Positions 8,519 to 18,228 of a stretch of 64,000 bases of DNA are shown in pieces (within the stretch, counting starts at the first letter, position 1; every line of letters starts with the position of its first letter). The DNA is from Bacteroidota bacterium. GTDB taxonomy: Bacteria > Bacteroidota > Bacteroidia > Bacteroidales > F082. The notes beneath the pieces are model-generated. The model did not search any database. It worked only from the letters and a program-made list of their open reading frames with translations, and was not told the origin of the DNA. The stretch lies in contig WOUZ01000007.1 in assembly GCA_009773165.1 (NCBI GenBank), positions 1-64,000 of the forward strand, read 5' to 3'. A program made the position numbers and the translations under genes.

Positions 8519-9154
8519 TTATTTCTGATCAACTTTCTTTTTGAATTGCAATTTTGGTTCTGTACCGTTTAAAAGACGCTTAATATTCTTACGGTGGGTG
8601 TAAGGTAGAAACAAAGCAACAAAAACTGAAAGCACATCATATGACCAATGTGGTGAAGGAAAAGCAAATAAAACAAAAAACGGGAAAGTTACACCCGCTG
8701 TGATGCTAGCCAGCGAAACATATTTTGTAAGTATCAAAAGAATAGCAAATATTAGAACTGCAACCCAGGCTGCAATTGGAAACAAACCTATTCCAACACC
8801 GAGAAGTGTCGCGACACCTTTACCACCACGAAAGCCTGCAAATAATGGTAAGGTATGCCCAATAACCGCTGCGGCGGCAACACCAATTTCAAGGACAGGA
8901 GGTATCGCTCCAGCATTGGTTAACTCCATAAAATATGGGACCATCCATACAGCCAAGAATCCTTTAAAAACATCCATCAGCAAAACCGGGATTCCGGCTT
9001 TTAAACCCAAAACGCGAATTGTATTTGTTGCTCCGGCATTACCTGAGCCTTCATTTCTTACGTCGACGCCGTAGAACCACTTCCCTACCCAGACAGCTGT
9101 TGGAATAGAGCCAACGAGGTAACCAAAAATCAATGAAATGATCATTCCTTCCAT
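8519..9154 (-). CDS. plsY: Acyl-phosphate:glycerol-3-phosphate acyltransferase
   Basis: A 211-residue integral membrane protein that acylates glycerol-3-phosphate using acyl phosphate, the first step of phospholipid synthesis. The PlsY motifs are present: GSIPTAVWVGK, NEGSGNAGATNTIR near residue 35-48, GFRGGKGVAT near 108-117 and a C-terminal HRKNIKRLLNGTE. Several hydrophobic segments fit the usual topology. The C-terminus is basic. The stop of the upstream giant gene is 9 bp away, so both are probably on the same transcript. Confidence 0.97.
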   Translation of the reverse strand: MEGMIISLIFGYLVGSIPTAVWVGKWFYGVDVRNEGSGNAGATNTIRVLGLKAGIPVLLMDVFKGFLAVWMVPYFMELTNAGAIPPVLEIGVAAAAVIGHTLPLFAGFRGGKGVATLLGVGIGLFPIAAWVAVLIFAILLILTKYVSLASITAGVTFPFFVLFAFPSPHWSYDVLSVFVALFLPYTHRKNIKRLLNGTEPKLQFKKKVDQK

Positions 9155-9163
9155 AACAGTAAA

Positions 9164-12100
9164 TTAAAATTCAAGACTTTGCATTTTTCTTAAAAAATCG
9201 ACCATTTTTCGTCTGGTCGAGATGGTGTATTCGTACCTTCCACCTTTTTCAGGATCGTTAACAACTCTTTTTTCTTCTTTTATACCCATCAAATCTGTGT
9301 TAAAAACATCCGATGAAGAAAGGCTTTGCATGATGCCACTCTTATAAGTAAAATAGAACCACTGTTTACTATTTAGCATCAGATAGATTGAGAACGCGTC
9401 ACCTGATCTGGTTTTTTCAATTTCAATAAAGCCATTCACAGCTTTGTTTACCTGAGTTTTACCAATATTGGTAAGATTTAAGGGTCCAATTGAGACAAAA
9501 GAACGTGTTGCAGGATTCCATTTCAATTTTAAATGACTAAATACGAGTGACTTAATAAATTGTTCCGGAACTTTTCGGGGAGCTCCATACAAAGCAACTT
9601 CATTGGCTATTCGTTCAAAATCACTCGCATTCATCTGATCTTTAGCAGCAGTCAGATAAAAATCTTCCAATCCTCCACCCCCTGGCAATCCACTTGCATT
9701 AATGCTATCCGCCATCAATGAAAGAAGTTTATCATCAAATAGAAAGTTAAAGGAAGCAAAAATATCCAGATAGAGTGAATCGGGTATCATTTTATAGGTA
9801 TATGAACCTACGGTCTGTAAATCGATATTGGTAAGTCGTAAATCCATGTCAAGCGGAGATTTTCCTGTAACAATACAACGCTCTGTTTCAAGCTTTAAGA
9901 AGGTTCTGTTGTTTTGTTCGGGAGCAGGCTCAATTCGATAGGATGAACTGCTGACATCATAATAAACCAATCCTTTTTGAGAAGCCAAAAGATTGTCTGA
10001 AGTTGCCCGTTGATTTTGAAGAAAAGCACCAAAATAGCTATCGGTTACCGAAGCGTAATAAAACCCATTGCGAACCGGCAACCCAGCAATATCTGTATTC
10101 TGAGCTTTTACAGGCAACCTAACATTTTGAGGATCAACCAAGGTATCGAAAGCCACATAGGGTAATTCCTCATTCAGGCATGAATGAAAAAGCTGATATC
10201 CACCGTTAAATTGTAAAAACCGCTGATTAGAATTTAAAAGCACTTTTCCTGAAAAGCCAAAATATGGATTGAGCTTGAAATTATCCGCTTTTCCGATTAC
10301 CCCTGAAGCTACTGTCACACCATTTTCGTTTGATTCAATTTGGTCAAACAGTATTTTTGAGGCTTCCCCTTTACTATTAATATAGGAGTAATATCCTTGC
10401 GCTTTCAGTAAATTCTTACTTAAAATGGTAACTTTCGCATCAGTAAACATGTGATGCATAGTGCTTGTATCTGCAATTATAACTGCACTTTCTACTGGTT
10501 TCAGCTCAGCATCCTTGCCAATAGCAATGATGCTATCAGAGGGAAATACTGCAGCATCACCAACCCTGATAATTTTAACATCCTTGGCCAGAATGAGGTA
10601 TTTATTGAGGTCGTAATCAGCTTTGAGACAGAAAAATGATAAAGAATCCTGAGCCGGATGAACCGACATAAATTCCGACCCGCTCAAATTTAGTCCAATT
10701 AAATCTTTGAAACTGAGTTCAGAAAAATCATAAAGGCTATTAATCCGGTTATTGTTTAATGCAATGCTTTTTTTATCCATGTCCCAAAAAGCTTCATCAA
10801 GTGTACATATATACTGATTGAAAGGAAAAGATAACTGACTGTTTTGGTGTATGTAATTAAATGTTGCAGAGCGTGATCTGAAATCGACACTTGTTAAATA
10901 ATCATTAGCCATAAAGGCCTCCCGGTTCGACACATCAGCCATTAATCGGAAATCGGCAGTATCAGCCACAAAATCCTGACTCTCTAATTGAAAATAATGT
11001 GATGTGATGACAGCGTTATCAAAGGTTAAGCGTCCGTCGCCATCCATGCCTGACGGGGCAACTGTAAACTTACCTTTAAAGGATGCAGCTTCATATATCT
11101 TATATGAGGCCGTGTCAGTTTCCATTACCATCTGATTGCTGTCAATGAGCCAGTTAAGTCTTAAAACTGTTCCATTCCCTTTTGGATATTCAACCACGGT
11201 GGTCTTTTCACGCATTTCGTAAAGTTCTGTTGTGGCTTTCACTTGAACGGGAGAAAAAACAAAGTTTTTGGAATAAGCCGTTGAGGTTAAGTAATCCAGA
11301 CGCCCAAGACCCTCAAATCCTTTGTTCGAAAGTTGAATAGAGGTAAAAAATGTGGCTAAATTTTCAAACATCGGGTAACCCTTTTCAGGTACCGAATGTT
11401 CAAATCCAAGTGAATAGTCCTTCATCACAGTAAGAGGCTCTCTAAAAACAGGAAAAATTCCTGCAGAGGTAAGATATCCGTCAAAACGAAGATTGTCAGT
11501 TGAGAAGTTATCGAGGCTGTCAATCTCAAAAGCATCAACGACATAAAAAAACTTATCACGTTTCAGCTCACCATTTTGAATACCATACTTATCAAAATAA
11601 ACATAACTTTCGTTCTTACTTGTAAAAATAGGGAACTTTGGCAAATTCTTCATTCCAGATTTGTTGAACGACTCGTCAATGGTTAGCGTACCTGAAAGGT
11701 CAGCCAAAACATTTTTTACCCGAATATATTTAATCTCCGTTTCATTTGGCGACTGCTCTCTGCTAGGCACTTCGAAGGCCAATGAGTCAACAAAAGAAAA
11801 ATTCAGTTTAAAAGGTTCATATTCAAAACTGGCTTTCCGGGCAAAAAAATCAAACAAACCAGCTTTCACGAGGCCTGAAAAAACAAAATCCCGATTCTTC
11901 TTTATTACAATTTCATTCTTCTCAGGAAAAAGCTGAACACCTTGATTTTCACTTAACAACACCTCTTTTATTCCTTTCATCTGGAGGTCAAAGTTCTTAA
12001 TATTCAAAATCAGGTTGGGTACAGAAGATGAAGTTACGGAACTAAAACGTATGACATCAAAATCTTTTTTTCCTGATCTCGCACCCATAACTGCATCAAA

Positions 12101-13696
12101 ACGTTCGCTGAGATAGGCCGTTTCCAGTTTAGAATTATATATGAGATATCCTTTTGAGGCTAATATAAGTAATTGAGCAGCAACCTGTTCTGGTGGCTTT
12201 TTTAGATATTCCGACAAGAATCCCAATTGAATTTCAGTTGTTATTCCCATTTCTTCCTTATATCTGTAAACTGCTGCCAACGGGTTCTCGGCATCGATAC
12301 CCTGCAGTTTTTCATATTCAATCATTGAGAAATAATCAGCAGACTCTGCACTTACCATACTGGTGGTTTGTAGTCCCTGAGATTGCTGAAAGCGAACCTC
12401 ATCTGCGTCCATTTGCCAGTAGGCAGCTTCTGCATACATATTAATCGAATGGTATGTATTTATAAAAGGTCCATCCGGAATACCCTTGTCTGATCTTAAA
12501 AAGGTGAGGTTCTTTTTTGGTTGATCAAATCTAAACCAAACACCCGGATGAAAAATTGAATCATTATCCAAATGAATACTCATTGCCGCTTTTTCAGCTT
12601 GTATTCTATTTTGGGTTATAGCAAAAATATTAGATCGGAGTGTAACAACATCAATCTTATCTTTTTTAAAAGTCACTGAGGCACTGTTGTTTTGATCACC
12701 TTTTCCGATAAAAGAAGCACCCTCAATGATAATTCCACCAAAATATTCCACACCTTCGAAAAGGTCTTTAATCTCATAATCTGAACGGTAGGAGGAGAAT
12801 TTCGGGAAGTTCGTTTTCAGACTTGGAGGACTATTAAAAACCTGGTCCTGAAAACTTCCCAATACCGGGAAAGGAAAGTAAGCCTGATGACGCAACACAA
12901 CTGAGTCGGCAGAATAGGTAGCAACAGTTAAGTCGATTTCATAATCAGAAAAAGTTACTGTGGCTTGATTTTCAGAATCTCCGAACCTCCACCACGAAAG
13001 AGTCCCTCCGAATCCTTCCCACTTATTTTCGGCAAAAAGTAATTTTCCCTCAGTTTGATGAATAATCGAGCTGTCTTTTTTTGTTGCCGCAACCAAATTT
13101 CCGTTTGCCAGCATGAACAAGCTGTCATTCCCAATTTCAAATTGCCATTTGGCGTCTCTTAAGTACCATGTTATCGTACCTTTTCCTCCAATACGTTGCA
13201 ATTCCATCCATTGAGCAGAGCTTGTAAGCAATTTCTCAAATTCATTTAATTGCTTGTTCCGGAGTTTATTGAGGCCATGTGTCAGCCACATTCTCATGTT
13301 GTTTCCTGAAGCATCACTTTTTCTAAAAAATGAGACAACACGTATTAGCGTAAGATAACTATTGTGCGATTTTAATTTGAGGGAGTATGATTCTTTAACT
13401 ATTTCGCTGATAGCAAGCTGATCCGCTTCATGTAATTCATTTGTCCAAATACTTTCGAATGATTGTATTTGCTGGCTGGCAGTCTGCTGATCATCCTTGT
13501 TACTAAGTTTTTGGAAATATGCTTTTAACTCATCAATAAAAACATCAGGTTTTCCTGTAAAGACGTCATTCTGTCCAAACAAAGTTCCATTGAACAGCAT
13601 CAATAGTAAAATTGGGAGAGTGCGAAATGTTAATGAATTCGGTTTTGGTTGTGATGAACCAGAAGACAGGCTTTCAGGATGGATCTTCTGTTTCAT
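9164..13696 (-). CDS. Very large exported protein of unknown function
   Basis: About 1510 residues. I chose the ATG at 13694-13696 (MKQKIHPE), because the longer frame to 13759 overlaps prmA by 28 bp. A hydrophobic segment near residues 24-42 (LPILLLMLFNGTLFG) is a signal peptide or anchor. The rest is almost wholly beta-strand-like, with alternating hydrophobic residues and repeated short patterns of the type F-x-G-x-L or D-x-F-x-x-D-S. This suggests a long beta-solenoid or stacked beta-domain protein in the periplasm or outer membrane. I recognise no catalytic motif and no type IX C-terminal domain. Its position between prmA and plsY hints at a conserved cell-envelope role, but no function can be assigned. 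Confidence 0.75.
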   Translation of the reverse strand: MKQKIHPESLSSGSSQPKPNSLTFRTLPILLLMLFNGTLFGQNDVFTGKPDVFIDELKAYFQKLSNKDDQQTASQQIQSFESIWTNELHEADQLAISEIVKESYSLKLKSHNSYLTLIRVVSFFRKSDASGNNMRMWLTHGLNKLRNKQLNEFEKLLTSSAQWMELQRIGGKGTITWYLRDAKWQFEIGNDSLFMLANGNLVAATKKDSSIIHQTEGKLLFAENKWEGFGGTLSWWRFGDSENQATVTFSDYEIDLTVATYSADSVVLRHQAYFPFPVLGSFQDQVFNSPPSLKTNFPKFSSYRSDYEIKDLFEGVEYFGGIIIEGASFIGKGDQNNSASVTFKKDKIDVVTLRSNIFAITQNRIQAEKAAMSIHLDNDSIFHPGVWFRFDQPKKNLTFLRSDKGIPDGPFINTYHSINMYAEAAYWQMDADEVRFQQSQGLQTTSMVSAESADYFSMIEYEKLQGIDAENPLAAVYRYKEEMGITTEIQLGFLSEYLKKPPEQVAAQLLILASKGYLIYNSKLETAYLSERFDAVMGARSGKKDFDVIRFSSVTSSSVPNLILNIKNFDLQMKGIKEVLLSENQGVQLFPEKNEIVIKKNRDFVFSGLVKAGLFDFFARKASFEYEPFKLNFSFVDSLAFEVPSREQSPNETEIKYIRVKNVLADLSGTLTIDESFNKSGMKNLPKFPIFTSKNESYVYFDKYGIQNGELKRDKFFYVVDAFEIDSLDNFSTDNLRFDGYLTSAGIFPVFREPLTVMKDYSLGFEHSVPEKGYPMFENLATFFTSIQLSNKGFEGLGRLDYLTSTAYSKNFVFSPVQVKATTELYEMREKTTVVEYPKGNGTVLRLNWLIDSNQMVMETDTASYKIYEAASFKGKFTVAPSGMDGDGRLTFDNAVITSHYFQLESQDFVADTADFRLMADVSNREAFMANDYLTSVDFRSRSATFNYIHQNSQLSFPFNQYICTLDEAFWDMDKKSIALNNNRINSLYDFSELSFKDLIGLNLSGSEFMSVHPAQDSLSFFCLKADYDLNKYLILAKDVKIIRVGDAAVFPSDSIIAIGKDAELKPVESAVIIADTSTMHHMFTDAKVTILSKNLLKAQGYYSYINSKGEASKILFDQIESNENGVTVASGVIGKADNFKLNPYFGFSGKVLLNSNQRFLQFNGGYQLFHSCLNEELPYVAFDTLVDPQNVRLPVKAQNTDIAGLPVRNGFYYASVTDSYFGAFLQNQRATSDNLLASQKGLVYYDVSSSSYRIEPAPEQNNRTFLKLETERCIVTGKSPLDMDLRLTNIDLQTVGSYTYKMIPDSLYLDIFASFNFLFDDKLLSLMADSINASGLPGGGGLEDFYLTAAKDQMNASDFERIANEVALYGAPRKVPEQFIKSLVFSHLKLKWNPATRSFVSIGPLNLTNIGKTQVNKAVNGFIEIEKTRSGDAFSIYLMLNSKQWFYFTYKSGIMQSLSSSDVFNTDLMGIKEEKRVVNDPEKGGRYEYTISTRRKMVDFLRKMQSLEF

Positions 13697-13731
13697 GGGA
13701 GATTTTGATATTTCTGCTTCAAACGAGCTGA

Positions 13732-14562
13732 CTAATTTGAAAACATAGCTGCAACCCATTGATTTGACGACGTATGTTTTACATATTTAAGGCCTAATGA
13801 CTCAGCCTTCTCTTGAATTAGTGGCAGGTCTGATTCATAAAAGCCACTCAATAGCAATGTGCCATTTTCATTAAGCACATGCGTATAATAATGCATATCA
13901 GCCAACAAAATATTCCGGTTAATATTCGCAATTATTACATCAAAATTAGTTTTAGGAATTAATAAAGCATCACCGAGCAAGACCTCTATGTCAGGTGTAT
14001 CATTTAGCTTCACATTATCCAAAGCATTGTTAAAGGCCCACTCGTCATTATCGATAGCCCAAACAGGCTGAGCACCAAGTTTTCGGGCAAGAATAGCCAG
14101 AATAGCAGTTCCTGAACCCATATCAAGGGTTTGCTTTCCAACAAAATCCATTTCAAGAATTAAGGCAAGCATCTGAGCAGTCGTTTCATGGTGGGCAGTT
14201 CCAAACGACATTCGGGGTTCAATCAGCAAATCAAATCTGAATGCAGGATCAGGGGCATGAAAAGGTGCTCTGATCCTGCAATCATTATTAATAATTACTG
14301 CTTGATAGTTTGACTCCCATAAAGCATTCCAATTTTGATCCGCTAGTGGTTCATTACTAATGAGTTGTACTGCGGAAAAATATGGATCAGCTAATAAATC
14401 TTCCAAAGCCTGTGCTGCAAACTGTTCATGAGGAATATAAGCCTTAAGCAGGTTTTCCTCCTGAAGAAAGCTATCACATCCAAGTTCGGATAATTGAGCT
14501 GAAAGGATGTCAGATAACTCTTCGTCAGCTGGCAAAGAAAATGAGAGTTCAAGATAAGGCAT
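13732..14562 (-). CDS. prmA: Ribosomal protein L11 methyltransferase
   Basis: A 276-residue class I SAM methyltransferase of the PrmA family, which trimethylates ribosomal protein L11. The SAM-binding motif is DMGSGTAILAILARKLGA near residue 147-164, followed by the acidic strand end VWAIDNDEWA. The post-I motif IIANINRNILLAD corresponds to the family NI(N)xN segment. The N-terminal 100 residues form the substrate-recognition domain. The gene starts 4 bp after tpiA and is in the same operon. Confidence 0.95.
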   Translation of the reverse strand: MPYLELSFSLPADEELSDILSAQLSELGCDSFLQEENLLKAYIPHEQFAAQALEDLLADPYFSAVQLISNEPLADQNWNALWESNYQAVIINNDCRIRAPFHAPDPAFRFDLLIEPRMSFGTAHHETTAQMLALILEMDFVGKQTLDMGSGTAILAILARKLGAQPVWAIDNDEWAFNNALDNVKLNDTPDIEVLLGDALLIPKTNFDVIIANINRNILLADMHYYTHVLNENGTLLLSGFYESDLPLIQEKAESLGLKYVKHTSSNQWVAAMFSN

Positions 14563-14566
14563 TGAT

Positions 14567-15322
14567 TTATGCTAATTTACAAATTTCAACAAATTCTTCG
14601 GCTTTTAGTGAAGCTCCGCCTACTAGTCCACCATCAACACCAGGTTGAGCAAATAACTCAGCTGCATTTTTCGATGTACAACTTCCGCCATAAAGAATCA
14701 TCGTTGCTTTAGATACCTCTTCACCGTAACGTTCAGAGATGAGTGACCGGATGTATGCATGCATTTCAGCGGCCTGAGCAGGTGTTGCGGTGATACCTGT
14801 GCCAATAGCCCAAACAGGCTCATATGCCAGGATAACTTTCGCAAATTCATCAGTATCAAGATGAAACAGACCATGACGCACTTGTCTTCTAACTACTTCA
14901 AAATGCTTCTCCGATTCTCTTTCCGGCAGTGATTCTCCAACGCAAAAAATGGGAATGATATTATGCTCCAGGGCTTGATTTACTTTTGCAGTGAGCATTT
15001 TATCATCTTCATTGAAATATTTTCTGCGTTCACTATGCCCGATAATACAATGTGAAACTTCCATTGAATCAAGCATAGAAGCAGAAACTTCGCCAGTGTA
15101 TGCACCGGCTTCAAAAGGACTGATATTTTGTGCGCCAATTTTGAAAAATCCCTCCTGGGCGTAGTCACTTGCCATTTCCAGATAAGGAAATGGTGGGCAA
15201 ATAATCACTTCAGATTTGAGCTCGACATCTTCCAGGAGGTCGATGAGCTCTTCAACCAGTTCCTCAGCCTCCTCGAAGCACAGGTTCATTTTCCAGTTTC
15301 CTGCAACAATTTTTTTACGCAT
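14567..15322 (-). CDS. tpiA: Triosephosphate isomerase
   Basis: A 251-residue TIM-barrel enzyme interconverting dihydroxyacetone phosphate and glyceraldehyde 3-phosphate. The catalytic residues are visible: GNWKMN with K11, IIGHSERR with H96, AYEPVWAIGTG with E168 on the mobile loop, and the phosphate-binding YGGS near the C-terminus. The length is standard. Gene order with prmA 4 bp downstream and the permease gene 30 bp upstream points to one operon. Confidence 0.98.
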   Translation of the reverse strand: MRKKIVAGNWKMNLCFEEAEELVEELIDLLEDVELKSEVIICPPFPYLEMASDYAQEGFFKIGAQNISPFEAGAYTGEVSASMLDSMEVSHCIIGHSERRKYFNEDDKMLTAKVNQALEHNIIPIFCVGESLPERESEKHFEVVRRQVRHGLFHLDTDEFAKVILAYEPVWAIGTGITATPAQAAEMHAYIRSLISERYGEEVSKATMILYGGSCTSKNAAELFAQPGVDGGLVGGASLKAEEFVEICKLA

Positions 15323-15352
15323 AACGTTCGTTTTTAGAGAGTTTATATTTAT

Positions 15353-16432
15353 TTAAGCAATTCGTATTCTTGGATCTAAAAACCCATAAACAATGTCAAC
15401 AAATATATTAATTATTATCAACATAAAAGCAATCATTAAAACCGACCCCATTAAAACAGGCAAATCGAATTTTTCAAGTGCATCAACTATAACTACACCG
15501 ATTCCTTTCCAATCAAAAACATATTCTACAAAAACAGCCCCGGCCAATAACGAAGCAAACCATCCCGAAACGGCTGTCACAACAGGATTTAAGGCGTTAC
15601 GTAATGCATGAAAAAGAATAATCCTTGTCTTTTTTAAGCCCTTAGCATAGGCTGTTCTGATGTAATCCTGCGAAAGGACCTCAGATAATGAAGTCCGTGT
15701 TAATTCAGTTACAATTGCTAAAGGTCTGATTCCCAAAGTAAATGCCGGGAGTATCAAATTTTTAAGATCCAAATATGATCCATTGCCATAGTGATCCACA
15801 CTGTATAGACTTCCAAACATACTTAAGCCTGTGTAATCGGCAAGTAGAAATGCAAAAACCCAGGCTATTAAAATCGCAGCAAAAAATGATGGAAGCGACA
15901 TTCCGAAAACCGTAATAATAATTACGAGTCTGTTTACGATTTTGTTATCTGTCATTGCCACAAAAGCGCCAATACCTACACCTGCAACCATTGCAAAAAG
16001 TATTGAAACAACAGCAAGCAAAATAGTTTTTGGAAAAGCTTCAGCTAAAACATCCATTACACTTCGCTTGCTTTGCCAGGATTGACGCAGGTATGGTTTT
16101 TTTACCACCATTTGCATCTCACTTGTTTTTATCAGCGGAAGGGTTTTTCCGTATTTTTTATTAAAAAAAGTCCATGAGTTATCGAAATCGGTTGCAAAAT
16201 GAATGGAGACAGGTGAAACATCATTAATGTAGAATAGATATTGTTTAAAAATGGGTTTATCAAGTCCAAGTTCCTTTCGGATATTTTTTATTGTCTCCTG
16301 ATCAGCATGTTGCCCGGTTATCATCCTTGCAGGGTCACCAGGTAAGATCGCAAAAAGCATGAAAACGACTGTTAGTACTCCAAAAAGCACTAATATCCCA
16401 TAAAAGAATCGTTTCATGATAAATCGTATCAT
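15353..16432 (-). CDS. Orphan OppB/DppB-type ABC transporter permease
   Basis: A 359-residue inner-membrane permease. It begins with the typical MIRFIMKRFFYGILVLFGV helix and an ILPGDPAR motif. It carries a periplasmic insertion of about 100 residues, then a BPD_transp_1 core with the EAA-type loop (LSQDYIRTAYAKGLKKTRIIL) and a VEYVFDWKGIG segment near the end. This is the family of dipeptide, oligopeptide and nickel importers. No second permease, ATPase or binding protein gene is next to it. Its start overlaps the stop of the BT_3928 gene by one base, so translation is coupled. Confidence 0.88.
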   Translation of the reverse strand: MIRFIMKRFFYGILVLFGVLTVVFMLFAILPGDPARMITGQHADQETIKNIRKELGLDKPIFKQYLFYINDVSPVSIHFATDFDNSWTFFNKKYGKTLPLIKTSEMQMVVKKPYLRQSWQSKRSVMDVLAEAFPKTILLAVVSILFAMVAGVGIGAFVAMTDNKIVNRLVIIITVFGMSLPSFFAAILIAWVFAFLLADYTGLSMFGSLYSVDHYGNGSYLDLKNLILPAFTLGIRPLAIVTELTRTSLSEVLSQDYIRTAYAKGLKKTRIILFHALRNALNPVVTAVSGWFASLLAGAVFVEYVFDWKGIGVVIVDALEKFDLPVLMGSVLMIAFMLIIINIFVDIVYGFLDPRIRIA

Positions 16433-17565
16433 TAATTACCCGTTTGATTGAGTTTTTCGAGTTTAACTTTGAGTTCACTTATTTCTTTTTCATCAGGGAA
16501 ATCGTTGTAATGCCATTTCTCGATTACCACTCCTTTATTAAAGAGGACAAGGCCCGGATTGGACCGAATCATTGTTTTCAAAACTACTTCATCAGCAAAA
16601 AATGCTTCCAGCTGACTGTTGTGTTTTGATTGAAAACTTGCCATTTCTTCGGGAAGACTTGCCGTTAGTATTACCTGACTAAGTGAATAGGAATTTATCA
16701 CTTCTGAAAGAGCCATAAACTTTGAGGCTGCTTTACCAGATACTTTTTCGATATCATACGAAACAAACACAAACATAATTTCACTGTCAAGCACAAGGGA
16801 GGTATTATCTGCCCCATTGATGTCTTCAGCTCGTAAATTATGTGCTATTCCCGGATTCTCAGATTCAAAACGTTGGTCAACAAATTCCCAGGCTTCTAAC
16901 CAACTTTTGTCGTTCCAGGGGTAATTCGGAGAAAGGTATTCTTTTGTTTCCCCAGTGGTTTTGTTGCGGTAAATCAGATAAACGTTTGTTTCAGCATTCG
17001 GATCCCCGTTCATTGAATTACCAACCTTCCATGGACGAAAATCGATCATTGGTTCGTGCTGGTAATTATACCAAGAGAAACTCCCAAAGAGTATCATAAC
17101 CAATACTACAAGAACAGATTGAAACTGCTGAGGAAGTCGCTTTTTCTCTTTGTTTCTGTTTCTGAAAACAATTACTGTAAAGACTAATAAGACGACATTT
17201 TTATAAAAAGTTTGCCAGTTGGTAAGCTTAATGGCATCGCCAAAACACCCACAGTCAGCCACAGGAGCATAAATAGCATCGTAGAGAGTTAAACCGGTAA
17301 AAAACACCATGACCAACATCAATCCCCATGCTGCCAGTTTTGGCTTTAAATTCAGAAGAAGTGCTACTCCAATTGTAAACTCAACTACACAAAGGAGAAT
17401 AGACAGCGACAGTGAAAGTTCGTTAGCCCATTCAGTACCGTATGCTGCAAAATAATCTTCCAGTTTGTAGGCAGTACCAAGAGGATCGACACCTTTTACG
17501 AAGCCTGAGAAAACAAAGACTGCACCGGTTAAGAGGCGACTAAAATTTAATAGCAACTTTTTCAT
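16432..17565 (-). CDS. BT_3928-type DoxX/MauE membrane protein with thioredoxin-like tail
   Basis: A 377-residue protein whose first 150 residues form four hydrophobic segments of the DoxX/MauE fold (LLTGAVFVFSGFVKGVDP, then a conserved C-G-C-F-G near residue 100). A soluble periplasmic part of about 200 residues follows and is typical of the BT_3928 family of Bacteroidales. MauE-type proteins are linked to disulfide chemistry, and the CGCFG motif supports a redox role. It stands 5 bp after the DUF1599 gene and overlaps the permease gene. Confidence 0.8.
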   Translation of the reverse strand: MKKLLLNFSRLLTGAVFVFSGFVKGVDPLGTAYKLEDYFAAYGTEWANELSLSLSILLCVVEFTIGVALLLNLKPKLAAWGLMLVMVFFTGLTLYDAIYAPVADCGCFGDAIKLTNWQTFYKNVVLLVFTVIVFRNRNKEKKRLPQQFQSVLVVLVMILFGSFSWYNYQHEPMIDFRPWKVGNSMNGDPNAETNVYLIYRNKTTGETKEYLSPNYPWNDKSWLEAWEFVDQRFESENPGIAHNLRAEDINGADNTSLVLDSEIMFVFVSYDIEKVSGKAASKFMALSEVINSYSLSQVILTASLPEEMASFQSKHNSQLEAFFADEVVLKTMIRSNPGLVLFNKGVVIEKWHYNDFPDEKEISELKVKLEKLNQTGN

Positions 17566-17570
17566 GGTGG

Positions 17571-18122
17571 TTAAACAGGTTTATAGTCGAGTAAAATCAA
17601 AGCAAATACAGCATAATTGATGATGTCGAAAAAGTTTGCATCGATACCCTCAGAAACGAGTGTTGCACCTTTATTATCTTCTATTTGTTTGATTCTGAGT
17701 AACTTCATCAATATAATGTCAGTGAGTGAGCTTACACGCATATTGCGCCAGGCCTCATCATAATCATGATTTTTTTTGTTCATGAGTTGGAAAGCTTCCT
17801 GTAAAACGCCTTCGAACATTTGAGGGGCTTCATTTTCTGATAAGTCAGGGCGGTCCGATACACCTTTTCGCAGCTGAATGATCGCCATTGCAGCATAATT
17901 GATAATTCCAACAAATTCATTTTCAATATCTTCATCCACCATCTTTGTGGACTTAATCTGAATGCTGCGTATTCTGTTTGCTTTGATATAAATCTGATCG
18001 GTAAGCGAACTCACACGAAGGATTCTCCATGCAGTGCCATAATCCGACATTTTGAGCTCAAAAATATTTTTACAAATACTTATAACGGCTTGAAATTGTG
18101 TCGTGGTAATACTGTTTGACAT
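17571..18122 (-). CDS. DUF1599 protein with internally duplicated domain
   Basis: A 183-residue protein made of two tandem copies of the DUF1599 unit. Each copy has a D-Y-G/D-x-A-W-R-x-x-R-V-S-S-L-T-D core (near residues 28-43 and 123-138) and an I-x-x-I-I-N-Y-A helix (near 70-80 and 162-170). The function is unknown; the alpha-helical pattern with conserved E/D/R resembles nucleotide-pyrophosphohydrolase-type bundles, but this is a guess. It is the first gene of the minus-strand group leading to tpiA and diverges from folP. Confidence 0.85.
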   Translation of the reverse strand: MSNSITTTQFQAVISICKNIFELKMSDYGTAWRILRVSSLTDQIYIKANRIRSIQIKSTKMVDEDIENEFVGIINYAAMAIIQLRKGVSDRPDLSENEAPQMFEGVLQEAFQLMNKKNHDYDEAWRNMRVSSLTDIILMKLLRIKQIEDNKGATLVSEGIDANFFDIINYAVFALILLDYKPV

Positions 18123-18141
18123 ATTATCTTAAATGTATTCC

Positions 18142-18149
18142 TACTTTTG
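18142..18149 (+). promoter_or_regulatory. -7 box for folP
   Basis: TACTTTTG matches the phylum -7 consensus, 80 nt upstream of the folP ATG, in the divergent spacer with the DUF1599 gene. Confidence 0.45.
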
Positions 18150-18228
18150 TTGAAGTTTATCAGGTATCTGAAGCCTTTTTGGCATCCAGAATTAAACCGC
18201 TAAAATTACATCTATTTTGTGAAACAGT

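Noticed and set aside
13697-13759. Upstream extension of the giant protein gene
   Set aside because: It would overlap prmA by 28 bp and place extra residues before the signal segment.
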